Positions 1 through 10,806 of a stretch of DNA of 64,000 nt are shown in pieces. This stretch comes from Ipomoea triloba (taxonomy: Eukaryota; Streptophyta; Magnoliopsida; Solanales; Convolvulaceae). A program made the position numbers and the translations under genes. The first letter of the stretch is position 1, and each line of letters begins with the position of its first letter. Location of the stretch: NCBI RefSeq assembly GCF_003576645.1, contig NC_044916.1, positions 5,724,156 through 5,788,155 on the forward strand, read 5' to 3'. The notes beneath the pieces were generated by a model. It made no database searches and had not been told where the DNA came from. It saw only the letters and a list, made by a program, of their open reading frames with translations.

Positions 1-197
1 GGATTATTTCCATATGTACATATCTGGATATTGATATGGTTATTTGAGGTTGTAAGTTTAGCCTTAGCGTTTGGGTATAGGAAAGATACCTAAGCGTGGC
101 GGTAACACCCAGTTTTCTGCTGGTTAGACGCTTCCGCAATGTATTATATTTTAAGGATTTTGTAATAAATCCAAGATGTGAAAATTGGGGTGTTACA
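1..197. mobile_element. terminal part of a long LTR, cut by the window edge
   Basis: The segment ends in GGGGTGTTACA at 197, the reverse complement of a TGTAACACCCC LTR terminus. It matches the ends of the LTR copies at 32.04-32.24 kb and 33.66-33.85 kb. It is almost identical, in reverse complement, to 61505-61701; I saw a single difference over about 195 bases. Only the terminal 197 bases are inside the window. The LTR type, common among plant Ty3/gypsy elements, is inferred from the termini because no coding domain is linked to it. Confidence 0.75.
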
Positions 198-359
198 ATT
201 CTAATTCCAATACCTAATCTTTTGTGTAATTAAATTTCTTAGTCAACATTGTTATTTGTGAGATAAAACTATTGGTAATTTGAATGGCAGAGAATATTAA
301 CTGAACTTATATAACTCTATATATGTGTCTATTTTGTATATGTATCAAACAATCTATAA

Positions 360-626
360 GGCATAGATGGTTGGATAGAAGATTTTTTTAGTTACCCACC
401 ACCTTGGTACGAGCATGTAGCAATTGCCCTTGGTTACGTTAATAATAATCATTATGTTAAGGTAACATTGACAGGAGGGTACCCAATGCCTACTATTGCT
501 CCACAATGGGCTTGTTTTAAATATGACTGTGCAGATGCATGGATTACTCCATATGTGAATCGGATCAATACTTACAATGAGTATGTACGCTCTAGTTGTA
601 CTCATGAGAATGTTATATTGGATTGA
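360..626 (+). pseudogene. C-terminal fragment of a transposon-derived plant protein (MULE/OTU-like)
   Basis: Reading frame 3 is open from the stop at 357-359 to TGA at 624-626, giving about 88 codons. The translation contains YPPPWYEHVAIALGYVNNNH followed by a segment with PMPTIAPQW, then WITPYVNRI. This resembles the C-terminal region of large plant proteins linked to Mutator-like elements, where a GYV-NxHF/Y-V strand is followed by a Pro-rich P-I-P-P-W motif. No catalytic region or ATG is present, and an AG at 358-359 could be a splice acceptor. I recognise the family only by motif, so the assignment is tentative. The antisense ORF over the same bases is treated as a shadow. Confidence 0.45.
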
Positions 627-664
627 AATGGAATGAAAATTTTCTTTTTATATTTTATTGTGAT

Positions 665-754
665 GTTTTTTTTTTTTGGTAAATTCACGGGGTCTTTCTC
701 CGTCCGTTCAACGGTTCAGGTCTACCCACGTTCGCTCCGAGAGGCACTCGAGTG
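665..754 (-). repeat. SINE-like retroposon 3' segment
   Basis: On the minus strand a moderately GC-rich block (GTAGACCTGAACCGT, then GACCCCGTGAATTTACC) runs into a poly-A tail, seen as poly-T at 665-677. A diverged copy with the same order and tail lies at 13852-13985. A GC-richer body plus terminal poly-A in AT-rich surroundings suggests a retroposed SINE or LINE 3' end. No clear pol III A and B boxes were found, so the class is uncertain. Confidence 0.4.
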
Positions 755-1173
755 TTTTTACCGTTTTTAGCGATTGAAAATTAATTTATTATATTATTAT
801 AATAAGGTAAAATAATGCATACAAAAAAATTGACTTATAAAGAATATCATGAAAATTTATTAAACGTTAGATAGTACAGAAAATAATTAAAAATTATTAT
901 ACACAAAATTATTATACTATCACAATTTAAATTAATAATAAAAATAAATAGTTTAAATATTTAATTACAAAATATTATAGACAAAATTATTATACTATCA
1001 CAATTAGAAATATAAATAAATAAATAATAAATATTTTAAATAGAAAACATAATGTTCGACCAACTTTAATGAATGTGGTGTAAATAACAAATTGTATTTA
1101 CACCACCTATAAAGCTATCAAACCTATTAAATGGTGGTGCAAATAGAATTTTGGATGGTACAAATAGAATTAC

Positions 1174-1175
<2 letters not shown>
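755..1175. other. AT-rich intergenic DNA, nothing recognised
   Basis: Very AT-rich sequence with a short internal repeat of ACAAAATTATTATACTATCACAATT (two copies, near 900 and 980). No reading frame, terminal repeat or RNA gene was recognised. Confidence 0.5.

Positions 1176-1217
<42 letters not shown>
1176..1217. repeat. (TA)n microsatellite
   Basis: Uninterrupted AT dinucleotide run. The Ile-Tyr ORFs across it are artefacts of the repeat. Confidence 0.95.
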
Positions 1218-1220
<3 letters not shown>

Positions 1221-2181
1221 GGATGAGAATTAAAGCTAAGGGTGGAGTATGGAGAGAGATAAAAGGGAGAGGGATGAGAATTAAGAACATTTATACCAAT
1301 GCATTTTTTAAGGTTTTGCAAAAAGGATGGGAATCAACGGATGGAGAGTTTGACCAACTTCATTTATGAGAGCATTAATGCTTTTCATCGGTAAAGAATA
1401 AAGTGTGCATAGGCAAACGTAAAAACACCTATTCCACTAGTGTGACATCACCTCTCAACTCTCTCAATTTTCCCCCTACCTTTTCAATGGTAATTACTCA
1501 AGTTTTCAGCTTACCAAACTATATCATGAAGTCCATGATGATTATTTACAAGGGCATTTATGCGTTAGTTTCAATTTAATTGTTCTCAAAAGTTTTTTCT
1601 AATAGTTGGCCGATTGAATATGGATATAAAATTTACACTTCAAAACAAACACTCTAATGATTGATTCACCAATTAAAAATATATGTATTTTAGTCATAGA
1701 CAAAAACAAAGTGATTGGAATGCGTTTTGGTGAAAGTAATTTACATGTTTCGTAGTAGGTTGAAATTGTAATAATTACTAATATCGTTGTTTGGTTATGT
1801 ATGATCTTATAATCATAATAAAAGTTTTTAAAAATACAGAAATAAAAATTCATTGATTCTAATAATCTAATATGATGACATCCCAAATATTGATATGAAC
1901 AAAAAATCAAAACAAAAAATTAAACACACTAATTCAAACAAATTAGGTAATGAGAATACGACAAGATCATATGAGAAACCAATGAAATAAGTAGGGATAA
2001 AGGTGAATTAATGGAATGATATATTATTTAAATTATATGTTACCATCTTTCACATAAACACTAAAAAATAATTATCCAACGTAACTAACAAACAAAAACA
2101 AATAAAAAGAGAATTAAAAAAAAAGTACAAAAAGGTTGAGGCATACGACAACCTTTTGTAATGTAAATTATGGCTGCAAGC

Positions 2182-2185
<4 letters not shown>
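1218..2185. repeat. degenerate dispersed block, related to 48.6-49.3 kb
   Basis: Phrases here recur in the same order at about 48600-49330: AGAGAGGGATGAGAATTAA, GAGAGCATTAATGCTT, TGTGACATCACCTCTCAACT, and TAGTTGGCCGATTGAATATGG. Parts also recur near 26960-27040 and 48030. The block is diverged and carries no convincing ORF. It is probably an old local duplication or decayed transposon. Confidence 0.5.

Positions 2186-2222
<37 letters not shown>
2186..2222. repeat. (TA)n microsatellite
   Basis: Pure TA run. Confidence 0.95.
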
Positions 2223-2225
<3 letters not shown>

Positions 2226-2289
2226 TAGAGATTAAATCAACAGCCAAGAATGAACAATATTAAAAAAAAAAAAATATGGTGGCATTATG

Positions 2290-2850
2290 GTAATTTTGTG
2301 TAAGTTCAAAGCTTAAGATACGTAAGTGTATAGCATTAGGTGCTTAAGATTAAAGTTTAAGGTGCGTAAGTTTATAGCTTAAGATGCATATCTTTAAAGC
2401 TTAAGGTGCGTTAGTTTGACCCTTAAGGTGCATCAGTTTGACACTTAAGTGTGTTAGTTCTACATTTAAGGTGTGTCATTTTGACACTTAATAAGATGTG
2501 TCAGTTCGACACTTAAATGCGTCAATTTGACACTTAATTAAGGTGCATTAGCTTAAGGTGCGCCAGTTTAACCCTTAACGTGCATCAGTTTGACACTTAA
2601 GTGTGTCAGTTCTACACTTAAAAGGTGTGTCATTTTGACACTTAAGATCTGTCAGTTTGACACTTAAATGCGTCAATTTGACACTTAATTAAGGGGCATT
2701 AGTTTGACATTGTGCATAAGCTTTAGACGTGAGGTGCATTAATTTGACACTTAAGGTGCGTCAGATCGATACTTAAGGTGTGTCAGTTTGAAACTTAAGG
2801 TTCATAAGTTTGAACCTTAAGGTGCATTAATTTGATAATGGTGGGAGGAG
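2290..2850. repeat. imperfect minisatellite, about 20-25 bp unit
   Basis: Head-to-tail imperfect copies of a unit like CTTAAGGTGCGTCAGTTTGA. Monomers vary at the CAGTTTGAC / CATTTTGAC / CAATTTGAC positions. The array has a shorter relative at about 22825-23140, embedded in the same flanks (GATAATGGTGGGAGGAGATC follows both). Palindromic TTAAG/CTTAA ends make the monomers partly self-complementary. Confidence 0.85.
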
Positions 2851-2973
2851 ATCATTCACATCAAGTCGTCATAAAGCATTTTTTTTCGTTCATTCTAACC
2901 ATTGAACTAAATTAGATCAATGGCTCGAATCTCACCGCATTTTTTACGTGAGAGTTCCATCTCACTTGAACCA

Positions 2974-3018
<45 letters not shown>

Positions 3019-3480
3019 AATGCAGTCGCCCATTAACGTGTGGTCGGTGAGAACACTTAATAAAAGGCACCAATAGTGTTCGGAAAATGCACAACAATGA
3101 AATGCACAAATACACCAAAAAAAATACACCATACCTCGTCACACCTAATTGTCTATTTATGAACATTGTGTGGTGCGTTTATTCGTACCTAGTGCATTTT
3201 TTTGTGATGCGTACATAATAGTGCAGTTTTTGTGTAATTGTGCATTTTTTGTGTAGAGTTTCAATAAGTCTTCCATAATCTGACTTGATTATCTTTAAAA
3301 TTTGTAGCCGCCAATTTTATTACTTTATGTCGTGTAAAAGCATGAGTTTTTGTTGTTGCAATCTTGATCTGATGAATCAAATTGATCTTCCAAAAATCTT
3401 TAATGTATTGATTCTTGTTTGAACATAAACAATTATTCGTGAATCAACGATCTTGGCTCAGCAGTGTTCATAGCATCAAC
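2851..3480. repeat. block duplicated at 23140-23905
   Basis: This segment follows the minisatellite and includes a (TA)n run. It continues through GTGGTCGGTGAGAACACTTA, ATGCACAACAATGAAATGCA and a GTGCATTTTTTGTG-rich stretch. The same order is found at 23140-23905. No coding sequence was recognised. It may be part of a decayed non-autonomous transposon. Confidence 0.7.
2976..3016. repeat. (TA)n microsatellite
   Basis: TA run at the same relative place as the longer array at 23290-23385 in the duplicate block. Confidence 0.95.
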
Positions 3481-4140
3481 TCTGGCTCCTTCATTTGGTC
3501 CTTCATAATCTCAAACTTTAGCTCCAACCTCGACCCCATTGTTGACTCCATCTTTTGGTTCTAATATAGACTTCAACATCAACTCCATCTCTAGCTCCTT
3601 AAAAGTCAAGTTGACACTTGGGTACTTGGGTTCGAACTTGGTCATTTTCAATAGCCATTAGCTATTCTTTCATCTCTTACTTTAGCTCTTACAACTTGGG
3701 CTTCTTTCATCTCTTACTTTAGGCTTCAATTCGACTCTTACAACTTGAGTTGGAACTTGGTCATTTTCAATATAATAGCCGCCAGCTCTTCTTTCATCTC
3801 TTACTTTAGGCTCCGACTCTAGCTCCAACCTCAGCTCTACCCTTATCTAGGCTCCGACTCTTACAACTTGGGTTCGAACTTGGTCATTTTTAATAGCCAT
3901 CCGCTCTTCTTTCATCTTTTACGTTAGGATCCAACCTCAGCTCAGTCCTTATCTCCAATCTTGACTTTGACCTTAGCTATAGACCTCAGCTCTGTCCTTA
4001 GCTCCAACTTTGGCCCTTAAAATAAAATGTTGAAACTTGGATTTGAACAAACAACCTTAGGATGGATTTATGCTAGGAGCTCCTTGATGGTTGTGTACCT
4101 CATATTTCCTCTTCATCTCCAAATTTAGCTCTTCCCCTTC
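3481..4140. repeat. degenerate CT-rich repeats
   Basis: Irregular repeats of phrases such as TTCTTTCATCTCTTACTTTA, GCTCCAACCTC and TTCGAACTTGGTCATTTT occur several times. All frames contain stops. It could be a decayed minisatellite or a dead repetitive coding exon; I cannot decide. Confidence 0.5.
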
Positions 4141-4779
4141 TTTGGCAAAAAAAAAAAAAAAAACAATTTTAGAATTCATACATTAGACGTTATACTTAAC
4201 ATTGCACTATTCTTCTCCAATGCTCCATTAAAACCTTTGATTACTAAAATTGCAAATATTATATTTTTGGCTTAGGTTCGTTTTAGGAGATCTATCATCC
4301 ACTAGACTCAAAAATAAAATATGAGAAATTTCTAAAATTACAATTTGGCTCATTAAAACTATTATACAATTGTTCCTAACATAAATAACTTCAGTCAAGT
4401 CTCACTAATCGAACCCCACACATAAAACAGAACTAAGAGAATAATTTTTTGAGTGTCGGTGAGAAATACATAGTAAATACTCGAGAGTGTATACTGTCAA
4501 TACTGGATAAATTTAAAATTAGAAATGTAGTGCATGATTAATATAATCTGTCTCTTATTAAATTTTCTTTAATTGTTTATATTTATTTTTGTAATTATAC
4601 TAATAAATTTATAACTCAATAATAATTGAAACATATTAATATAGATATTTTTAATGTTAGTAATTTCTCAGAATTAAAATCTAAAAAGATAATTTAAATA
4701 AGGATTAAAACAAACGAATAATATAATATTAAAAATTAATATTAAATTATAAAACTATGTAATATACATAAAATATAAA
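4141..4779. other. AT-rich intergenic DNA, nothing recognised
   Basis: Contains a short poly-A run near 4147-4163 and otherwise featureless AT-rich sequence. Confidence 0.5.
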
Positions 4780-5190
4780 TTTAAAAACATAGACGGCCAT
4801 ACCAAACAATTGACTTTATTACTTTATCGAATATCAATTTGGGCAAATGTCTCATTATTATTTTTTTGAGTACTAGATAAAGATGGAAGTTCTAACTAAT
4901 ACAAAATCACATTTTACGTCAAGGGAATTGAATACGACGAAGAGTATTAATTATTAAATTCATAGTTAAAATGTACGTCATAAGAAACACATTCTCAAAA
5001 GTTATAGACATTGCAGTAGTGTTTCTAATATATCTTTAATAAAAAAGTTATATTCGGTGAATATTTTTAATAGACTATATTTATTTATTCATTGTTCAAT
5101 TTCAAAATCTTCAATAATTAAACTAACTAAAAAAAATACTTCATATAGAAGGTACGCAACTGATTCACACAATTTTTAAAGTATTTAAAA
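4780..5190. repeat. flank relic of the small secreted-protein gene duplication
   Basis: 4790-4860 resembles the region just 3' of the intact gene at 60266-60553 (CCAAACAATTGA, TATCAATTTGG, TCATTATT). 5010-5110 resembles the region 5' of it at 60810-60900 and 47155-47270 (GAATATTTTTAATA followed by TTCAATTTCAAAA). The coding part between them is missing. This looks like a third copy of the locus that has lost its gene by deletion. Confidence 0.4.
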
Positions 5191-5521
5191 CATTACATAC
5201 TGTCTCCAACCATTAAGGCAGTAGACAACCAGGGGAGTAGCAACTACAACATACATTACATACTAAAATGATGAAAAACATAAAACTCAAATCCAACTTC
5301 CAAGAACCTTGCAGAGAATCTGAAAATGATGAAAAACATAAAACTCAAATTAAATTGTTGAATCATAGATAAAATCAAATCACTAATTACATCAAACTTC
5401 TTCATGTATCAATTCAAATATCATAATCCAAGTTTAACCAACTAGCTCACAAATTTTCAACAAATATACATTCTCAACATCGATTTAACTTTATCACATT
5501 AAATCAAACTTACCATTTAGC
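5191..5521. other. 3' flank of the pectin acetylesterase gene
   Basis: AT-rich sequence downstream of the minus-strand gene. A short direct repeat (ATGATGAAAAACATAAAACT, period about 57) occurs at 5268-5348. No other element was recognised. Confidence 0.4.
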
Positions 5522-8237
5522 TCACAATTGTTTTGGACCTATGCCATATAAAGAGCAATTTTGTGGCTCTATTTGGGTATCAATTACTTGTAAGTAATTG
5601 AAACCAAAATACCAATCAATGAATACCTCCGCAAATGTCTGTAAATTAACACTAAACTTTTGTCAAAAGAAACATATATATTAAGTAAACAAAGAAATAT
5701 AGCCCTATTAATATAATTACCTTGTTCCCTATGATTGTCAGTGTAGAATAGTAAGGCATCTCGTGGGCAATACAGCTCGTCATCCATATGCCCCTGGACA
5801 ATGGAGGAGCTTTGGGGAGTGCAGCTAATACATCAGATCTCAATTCTGAAATTAAGATTAATAAATAAAGAATCAAATTAAATATATAATTAATTACATG
5901 CTTAGAAACTAGGAAATAATCAAATAATTTGTATAAAAAAAATGAAACTTCTAGGGCAGACCTTGTATTGCCTGTTTCTGATCATGTGTGCAGTTTTGAG
6001 ATACCAAACATACTTCATCCTCTTTGAACAAGTTCCACTTTATCTAAAGTAAAAAAATGTTGAAAATAAAAATTATTATATTTTTAATTTGTTTCAAGTT
6101 TCAACATGAAGACGACAACATATAGATTCAGGATGGAATAATAAATTAGCATGTGAAATCATCTAACTTAATATTAAAATTAAATGTTTTGGAACATTGA
6201 ATTAAATCAAGAAAATTGGAAAATTAGTACAATTAACCTGAACTTGGTCAAATGACGACATGGCTATGAAGACGGGTGTCGTCACATACTGCAATAAATA
6301 TTGGGGGAACAAACACTGTGGATTGAAAACAATTAGTAACAAAAATAATACAATATTTATTATAAAACAAACTCAAGATCATATTGGTTCTATTAACGTA
6401 CAAGACTTGGCGTCATTATTGAAGTGCACTGTGGAGGCAGCATACCGGCTGATCCCTATGAAAAGAAAACAAAATCACAAAATTTCATTAAAGCTTATAT
6501 TTGAAAATTTAGTTTTAAAAAGCATATAATAAAACATTTATAAACTAATGAAATCGAAATTACTATACATGTAAATGAATCAGCGCATCAAATGCCACCT
6601 CAAATTGTTTGCTCCCCGGTAGATTTTCCCTAGTAAAAGATTAGACATCTTATAATTACTTCATTCCAATTTTCATAATAATTTAATTTGTTGTAAATTA
6701 AGTTGAATATTTATAGAATTAAGCTTACGTACTCATGCACAAAATAGCCAGCAATTGGGAGGCATTTTACTCTGGCAAACCATGGCAGAAGTCCTCGAAA
6801 TCTATCGCAATGGATCATTGCTGCCAATCCCCCAGCAGAAACACCAGTAAGAAGTGCCTACAAAAAATAATAATAATAATGTTGTATTTCCAAAAAAAAA
6901 AATACTTAGAATTGTCCCATGACATACATATTTTATTTAAAATAACAAATGCAATCTAAATATCTTCATATATATATATATATATATATATATCTATATA
7001 TAAGTAAAGTACCATACATTTTGGGCACCATTCATGCCTCTAGATAGGAGATCATCCATGGTAGCTCTAAAAATTCGAGCACCTTTGTATGTCACGTTAG
7101 TCACCTTAAAAAAATAGTAAAAATATTTAGTTGTATATTTTGAATGAAAAAATATTTTAAATTCAAATTTATAATACTTACACTATCAGGTGCTTCGACG
7201 TCGCCGGTAAACGACGATCCGTCACAATACGGAACATAGACTCTGTTCCAATTGTAGAAATCTATATATATATATACAACAAAATTCAGATTAAATTAGA
7301 TTATTTATAAAAGCAATGAAATAAATAAATTTATTTGGTTTTACCTGGATTATTTGTTTGATTATTGGAGAGAAAATCTCCAAATGGAAAAGTAAGACTT
7401 ATATTCTTGGTTGAACCAGAACTTTTGCCATATATAGCACGATTAAAGCAGTCGGTTTGATTCACACACCAACCTCCACCCTTCAAATCGCATGATTATG
7501 CATGAGATAAAATAAAAAATAAAAAAAAACTATAGCAGAGCACATTTTTAATATTGCAGTTTAGATATCCAAAATACCACAGTTTAAATATATATTGCAA
7601 ATTTATTAATGTTATGATTAGAACACATTATACATCTAAAAAAATATCAGAGGTTAAGTATGGTATAACAAGAAATGTGCACAGAGCTTACGTATAACAT
7701 GCATGAAATTCATATGGGCGGGCAATGATAAGTGATCTAATAATCTCATAAAAAATTATAAATTGAGATTGTAATTTTTTGAGAAAATGAGTAGCATAAA
7801 CACATATCATAAGCTTAGAACTAACGTAACACGAATAATTATGGGATTTATGTTTTTTGCTTTCTGGAAATGAAATTAAAGAATGAGGTGAGGATCGGAA
7901 GACATACTTGTAAAAAGACTAGCCAGTTATTAGCACCATCCCCTTGGCCTTGTTCATAGTAGTAAGCAGCCGGAGTCCCGTCTAAACAAACTGTATATAA
8001 AGGAACAAAAAATTAAAAAATATTAGTTCACAAATTAATTAAAGAGCCAATGGAATGACTAAGGCAAATATATATATATAATGCAACCTAGCAAGGAAGC
8101 TAGTTGCTACCTGCCCCTTTGACGATGGCATTTTGCACCCAGGAGATTGGAACAATATGGACTGGAGTTTGAGCCTGAAGTGGAGTGGTGAGGATGACGA
8201 TGAAGCCAAGCAGTAGTAGAAAGGTTGTTGTTGTCAT
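5522..8237 (-). CDS. PAE: pectin acetylesterase, 12 exons, complete
   Basis: Plant pectin acetylesterases (CE13, Notum-like alpha/beta hydrolases) remove acetyl groups from homogalacturonan in the cell wall. Manual splicing at GT-AG sites gives minus-strand exons 8237-8111, 7990-7908, 7480-7345, 7261-7182, 7104-7018, 6857-6733, 6629-6569, 6455-6402, 6315-6238, 6043-5962, 5845-5721 and 5638-5522. Together they are 1155 bp, a 384-residue protein with all phases matching. Residues 1-22 form a signal peptide. [13 protein letters not shown] and the GGGWC oxyanion-region motif are clear. The predicted catalytic triad is Ser178 (GVSAGG), Asp274 (SSFDQ) and His332 (SCIAH). Length and conserved cysteines fit the family. 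The exon 6 donor was set at GTACGT rather than the later GTAAGC because only it keeps the frame. A hAT element lies 53 bp upstream of the ATG. Expression was not tested, but the reading frame appears intact. Confidence 0.93.
6968..6992. repeat. (TA)n in an intron of the pectin acetylesterase gene
   Basis: Short TA run inside the intron between exons 5 and 6. Confidence 0.9.
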
Positions 8238-8290
8238 CAAATCTGTTGAGAAGAGAGGAAGTGTAAATGAGAAGTATTGATGGAATGGGA

Positions 8291-8342
8291 CAGGGCCGTT
8301 CCAATCAAAATAGAGGTCTTGTGCAATATTCCAATTTGGCCC

Positions 8343-8391
<49 letters not shown>

Positions 8392-8950
8392 GTTTAAAAA
8401 TTATGCCAAAAAATAATATATTACAAAATAATACATCTAATATTTCACTTAAAAACTATCATACATTGGTCATGCTTAGATGCAAAATCATACGTCCAAA
8501 CTTTTGATATCAAATTATGTATTACCGTAATTAATTGATGTTTTGCAATTTTATTGTTTGAGACTTAAAGAGTTTAAGAGATGCCAAAATCAAGATTGGA
8601 AACTTGTTTGAAAACCAAAATTATCAAAAAATTGCCCATGCTAAGGTTATGAATTTTTTCAATTTATCTCTATGCCACCCTTCCATAATCATACCCAAAT
8701 TGACCTGCCTAATTCTAATCACATTCAAATTGCCTTGTCTATTTCTAATCATACTCAAATTAACAACTTCCATTCTTGTTTATATTCAATACTTTCAAGT
8801 GATTGGACCCCAATTTTCATAAAATTTTTACATAAAAAATACTACTATATCTAATATACATATATTCATTTTTTTTTTACAGTTGGGGCCCCCTAAATTT
8901 TGGGGGCCCTGTGCAGTGGCACTGGGAAAACATGCCTAGGGCCGGCCCTG
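8291..8950. mobile_element. non-autonomous hAT element with 8-bp target duplication
   Basis: The ends are CAGGGCCG... and ...CGGCCCTG, inverted copies of a hAT-type terminal repeat. They are flanked by the 8-bp direct repeat GAATGGGA at 8283-8290 and 8951-8958. The paralogous sequence at 52460-52480 reads straight through with one GAATGGGA, which is an empty site. The 660-bp element contains a (TA)n run (8347-8388) and a GGGGCCCCC-rich subterminal part but no transposase, so it needed one in trans. It lies between the pectin acetylesterase ATG and its upstream sequence. Confidence 0.92.
8347..8388. repeat. (TA)n inside the hAT element
   Basis: TA run internal to 8291-8950. Confidence 0.95.
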
Positions 8951-8989
8951 GAATGGGAAGTATTCATAACTCATAACACATAATAATTC

Positions 8990-9004
8990 CATAAAAATAT
9001 ATTA
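8990..9004 (-). promoter_or_regulatory. possible TATA region of the pectin acetylesterase gene
   Basis: On the minus strand the sequence reads AATATATTTTTATGG. In the empty-site paralogue this block is about 90 bp from the ATG, a plausible core-promoter distance. Here the hAT insertion moves it to about 750 bp. The assignment rests on position and AT composition only. Confidence 0.3.
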
Positions 9005-9028
9005 GAATTCCAACCGTGCGATGCACGG
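9002..9028 (-). mobile_element. candidate Helitron 3' end
   Basis: On the minus strand a hairpin CCGTGCATCGCACGG is followed after 8 nt by CTAA and then T. This fits the Helitron 3' signature (hairpin, then CTRR, inserted before T). The same structure is in the duplicate at 52506-52535. The 5' end was not found, so the element would extend to higher coordinates for an unknown length. Confidence 0.45.
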
Positions 9029-9660
9029 TATATATATATAAAATTTTTCAATGAATAATATTTGATCTTACTATTTTAAGAATCATTATTACTTCTCTTA
9101 TTATTTTTTTATTATAAAGTAATAAATTTATAAATGTGAATTGTGTAAAACACTCAGAATTCAAGAGAAGATAAACCAATTTAATTCTTTGCCCACAAAG
9201 TATACATCGTTTAATTGGCAATTTAAAATTTACTGGAAATACAAGCAATTTTATTTAGTTCAACATGAAAAATTTATTAATTAAAACTTTTAGTACAAAA
9301 ACTATTAAATTAATTACGCAGGAATGCACATAATGGCAAATTGGCAATGTAACAAATTGAAGAGATGATTGCTTTTCAAAATTAATTGAAAGTCAATTGG
9401 AATAATAATTAATAATTATGAATGTACATCAAATGATTTTGATCGTCCATATTTTCTACATCTAATGGAATACTTAAAAAAAAAATTGAGTGTACATAAA
9501 TAAATAAATAAGATGATATTACATATCTAAATATTCGTTAAAAATATATTTCCAGAAGTCCAAAACACAACATTAATAGCTCACTGGGGAGTCACTGGCA
9601 GACTAGCAGTAAACAAATTTATTTATTTAATTAAACATTTAACAAAAATTAAAAACAATA
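9029..9660. repeat. segment duplicated at 52530-53061
   Basis: Up to about 9547 the sequence is near-identical to 52530-53061. It is AT-rich and has no ORF of note. From 9548 to 9660 I see nothing recognisable. Confidence 0.7.
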
Positions 9661-10044
9661 ATTAAAAATATCACCTGACTCGTTTGACTCGGAACTGGTT
9701 CGCGGAATTGCGCAGAGGTCGGAAAGTTGGAGGTCAAAGCTTCGGAGCGAAGTAGCAAACTCGCCGAGAATCGGAGCCGAAGATGTCAGAATGATTCAAG
9801 GAAGCTAAGATGAAGAGAAGCTAAAGATGGAAGAAAGTGATGTTGTGAATTGTTACAGAGTCGAACACAGCTTATATATACACATGCAGGGTTTATGTAA
9901 TGACTTTAACACCCCTGCCTTTTCTACACAAAACAATGTGTACTTCCCTCCAACAGAAGAAGCAGCAAGGCGCGACAGTGCGTGAGGGCGTGAGGGAGTG
10001 ACGGCGTAGAGTCTATAAGCAAAGAGAATGAATACAACCCAACA
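9661..10044 (-). repeat. possible solo LTR or retroelement promoter
   Basis: On the minus strand the block begins TGTTGGGTTGTATTC at 10044. It contains a strong TATA box (TGTATATATAAGC near 9885), then a leader-like stretch, and finally a GC-richer region. That order resembles U3-R-U5 of a copia LTR. I found no matching partner LTR, PBS or clear target duplication. It could equally be a fragment of a gene promoter and 5' UTR. Confidence 0.35.
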
Positions 10045-10217
10045 GATGGAAATTGAAGACAATAACCTACCATTTTAATTTTTCCTATATTGCCTTTGTC
10101 CACATTAATTAATTATAAAGGGAAATATAATATTTCTCATAAAAAAATAATACTTTTACATCAAAATATAAAAATATTATAAGGACGAGTACAATTTAGG
10201 TTCAGTTTTTTATATTA

Positions 10218-10680
10218 GGGTGTGTTTGGTTCACGGGTTTACACACTAGGAATGAAAATCAAAATCGTAGTTAGTGTTTGGTTGACAACTTTTTAAAACA
10301 CAACTGTGGGATTTGATTACCTCTTCAATTAAAAATCACATTCCCCAATTAAAAAGGGCATCATTCCATCTCATTGGTAATTTAATTTTTAAGTTTGGAT
10401 TAGTACTTTTAGATTTTTGTTTTGATTTTTGTTTTGTTCTTATTGATACTTTGGATGCCATTATATTATGATCAATTGTCATGATTTTTTGTTTTTGTAT
10501 TTTTAAAACATTTATTCTCATTATATATATGATCATACACAACTAAACATCAATATTGGTAATCATTCTAATTCTACTATACTATCAAATATGTAAAATA
10601 CTTTCACTAAAATTCATTACCAATACAAGTATTTGATTCACATTTCAATTCCGATTCTAATCTGCGAATCAAACAAACCC
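10218..10680. mobile_element. Tourist-like MITE (PIF/Harbinger type)
   Basis: The terminal inverted repeats are GGGTGTGTTTGGTTC... and ...GAATCAAACAAACCC, flanked by the 3-bp repeat TTA on both sides (10215-10217, 10681-10683). The 463-bp interior has no transposase. Related ends occur at 27521 and 36800-37099. Confidence 0.85.
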
Positions 10681-10720
10681 TTAACCTTTTTTTTTTTTTT
10701 TGAAAACAACTAACCCTTAA

Positions 10721-10806
10721 CCTTAAATAGATAGGGAATGGAGACTTGTGAATTCAATAATTACCTTAAATAGATAGGGAATGGAGACTTGTGAATTCAA
10801 TAATTT
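10721..10806. repeat. 43-bp tandem duplication
   Basis: A 43-bp unit starting CCTTAAATAGATAGG is present twice head-to-tail with no difference seen. It lies just outside the MITE. Confidence 0.9.

Noticed and set aside
1066..3166. ORFs rich in Ile-Tyr across TA runs (also at 8277, 13501, 23229, 41838, 60483)
   Set aside because: The frames exist only because (TA)n lacks stops. There are no flanking coding motifs.
6260..6959. Plus-strand ORFs of 89 and 74 residues at 6260 and 6735
   Set aside because: They overlap exons of the pectin acetylesterase gene on the opposite strand.
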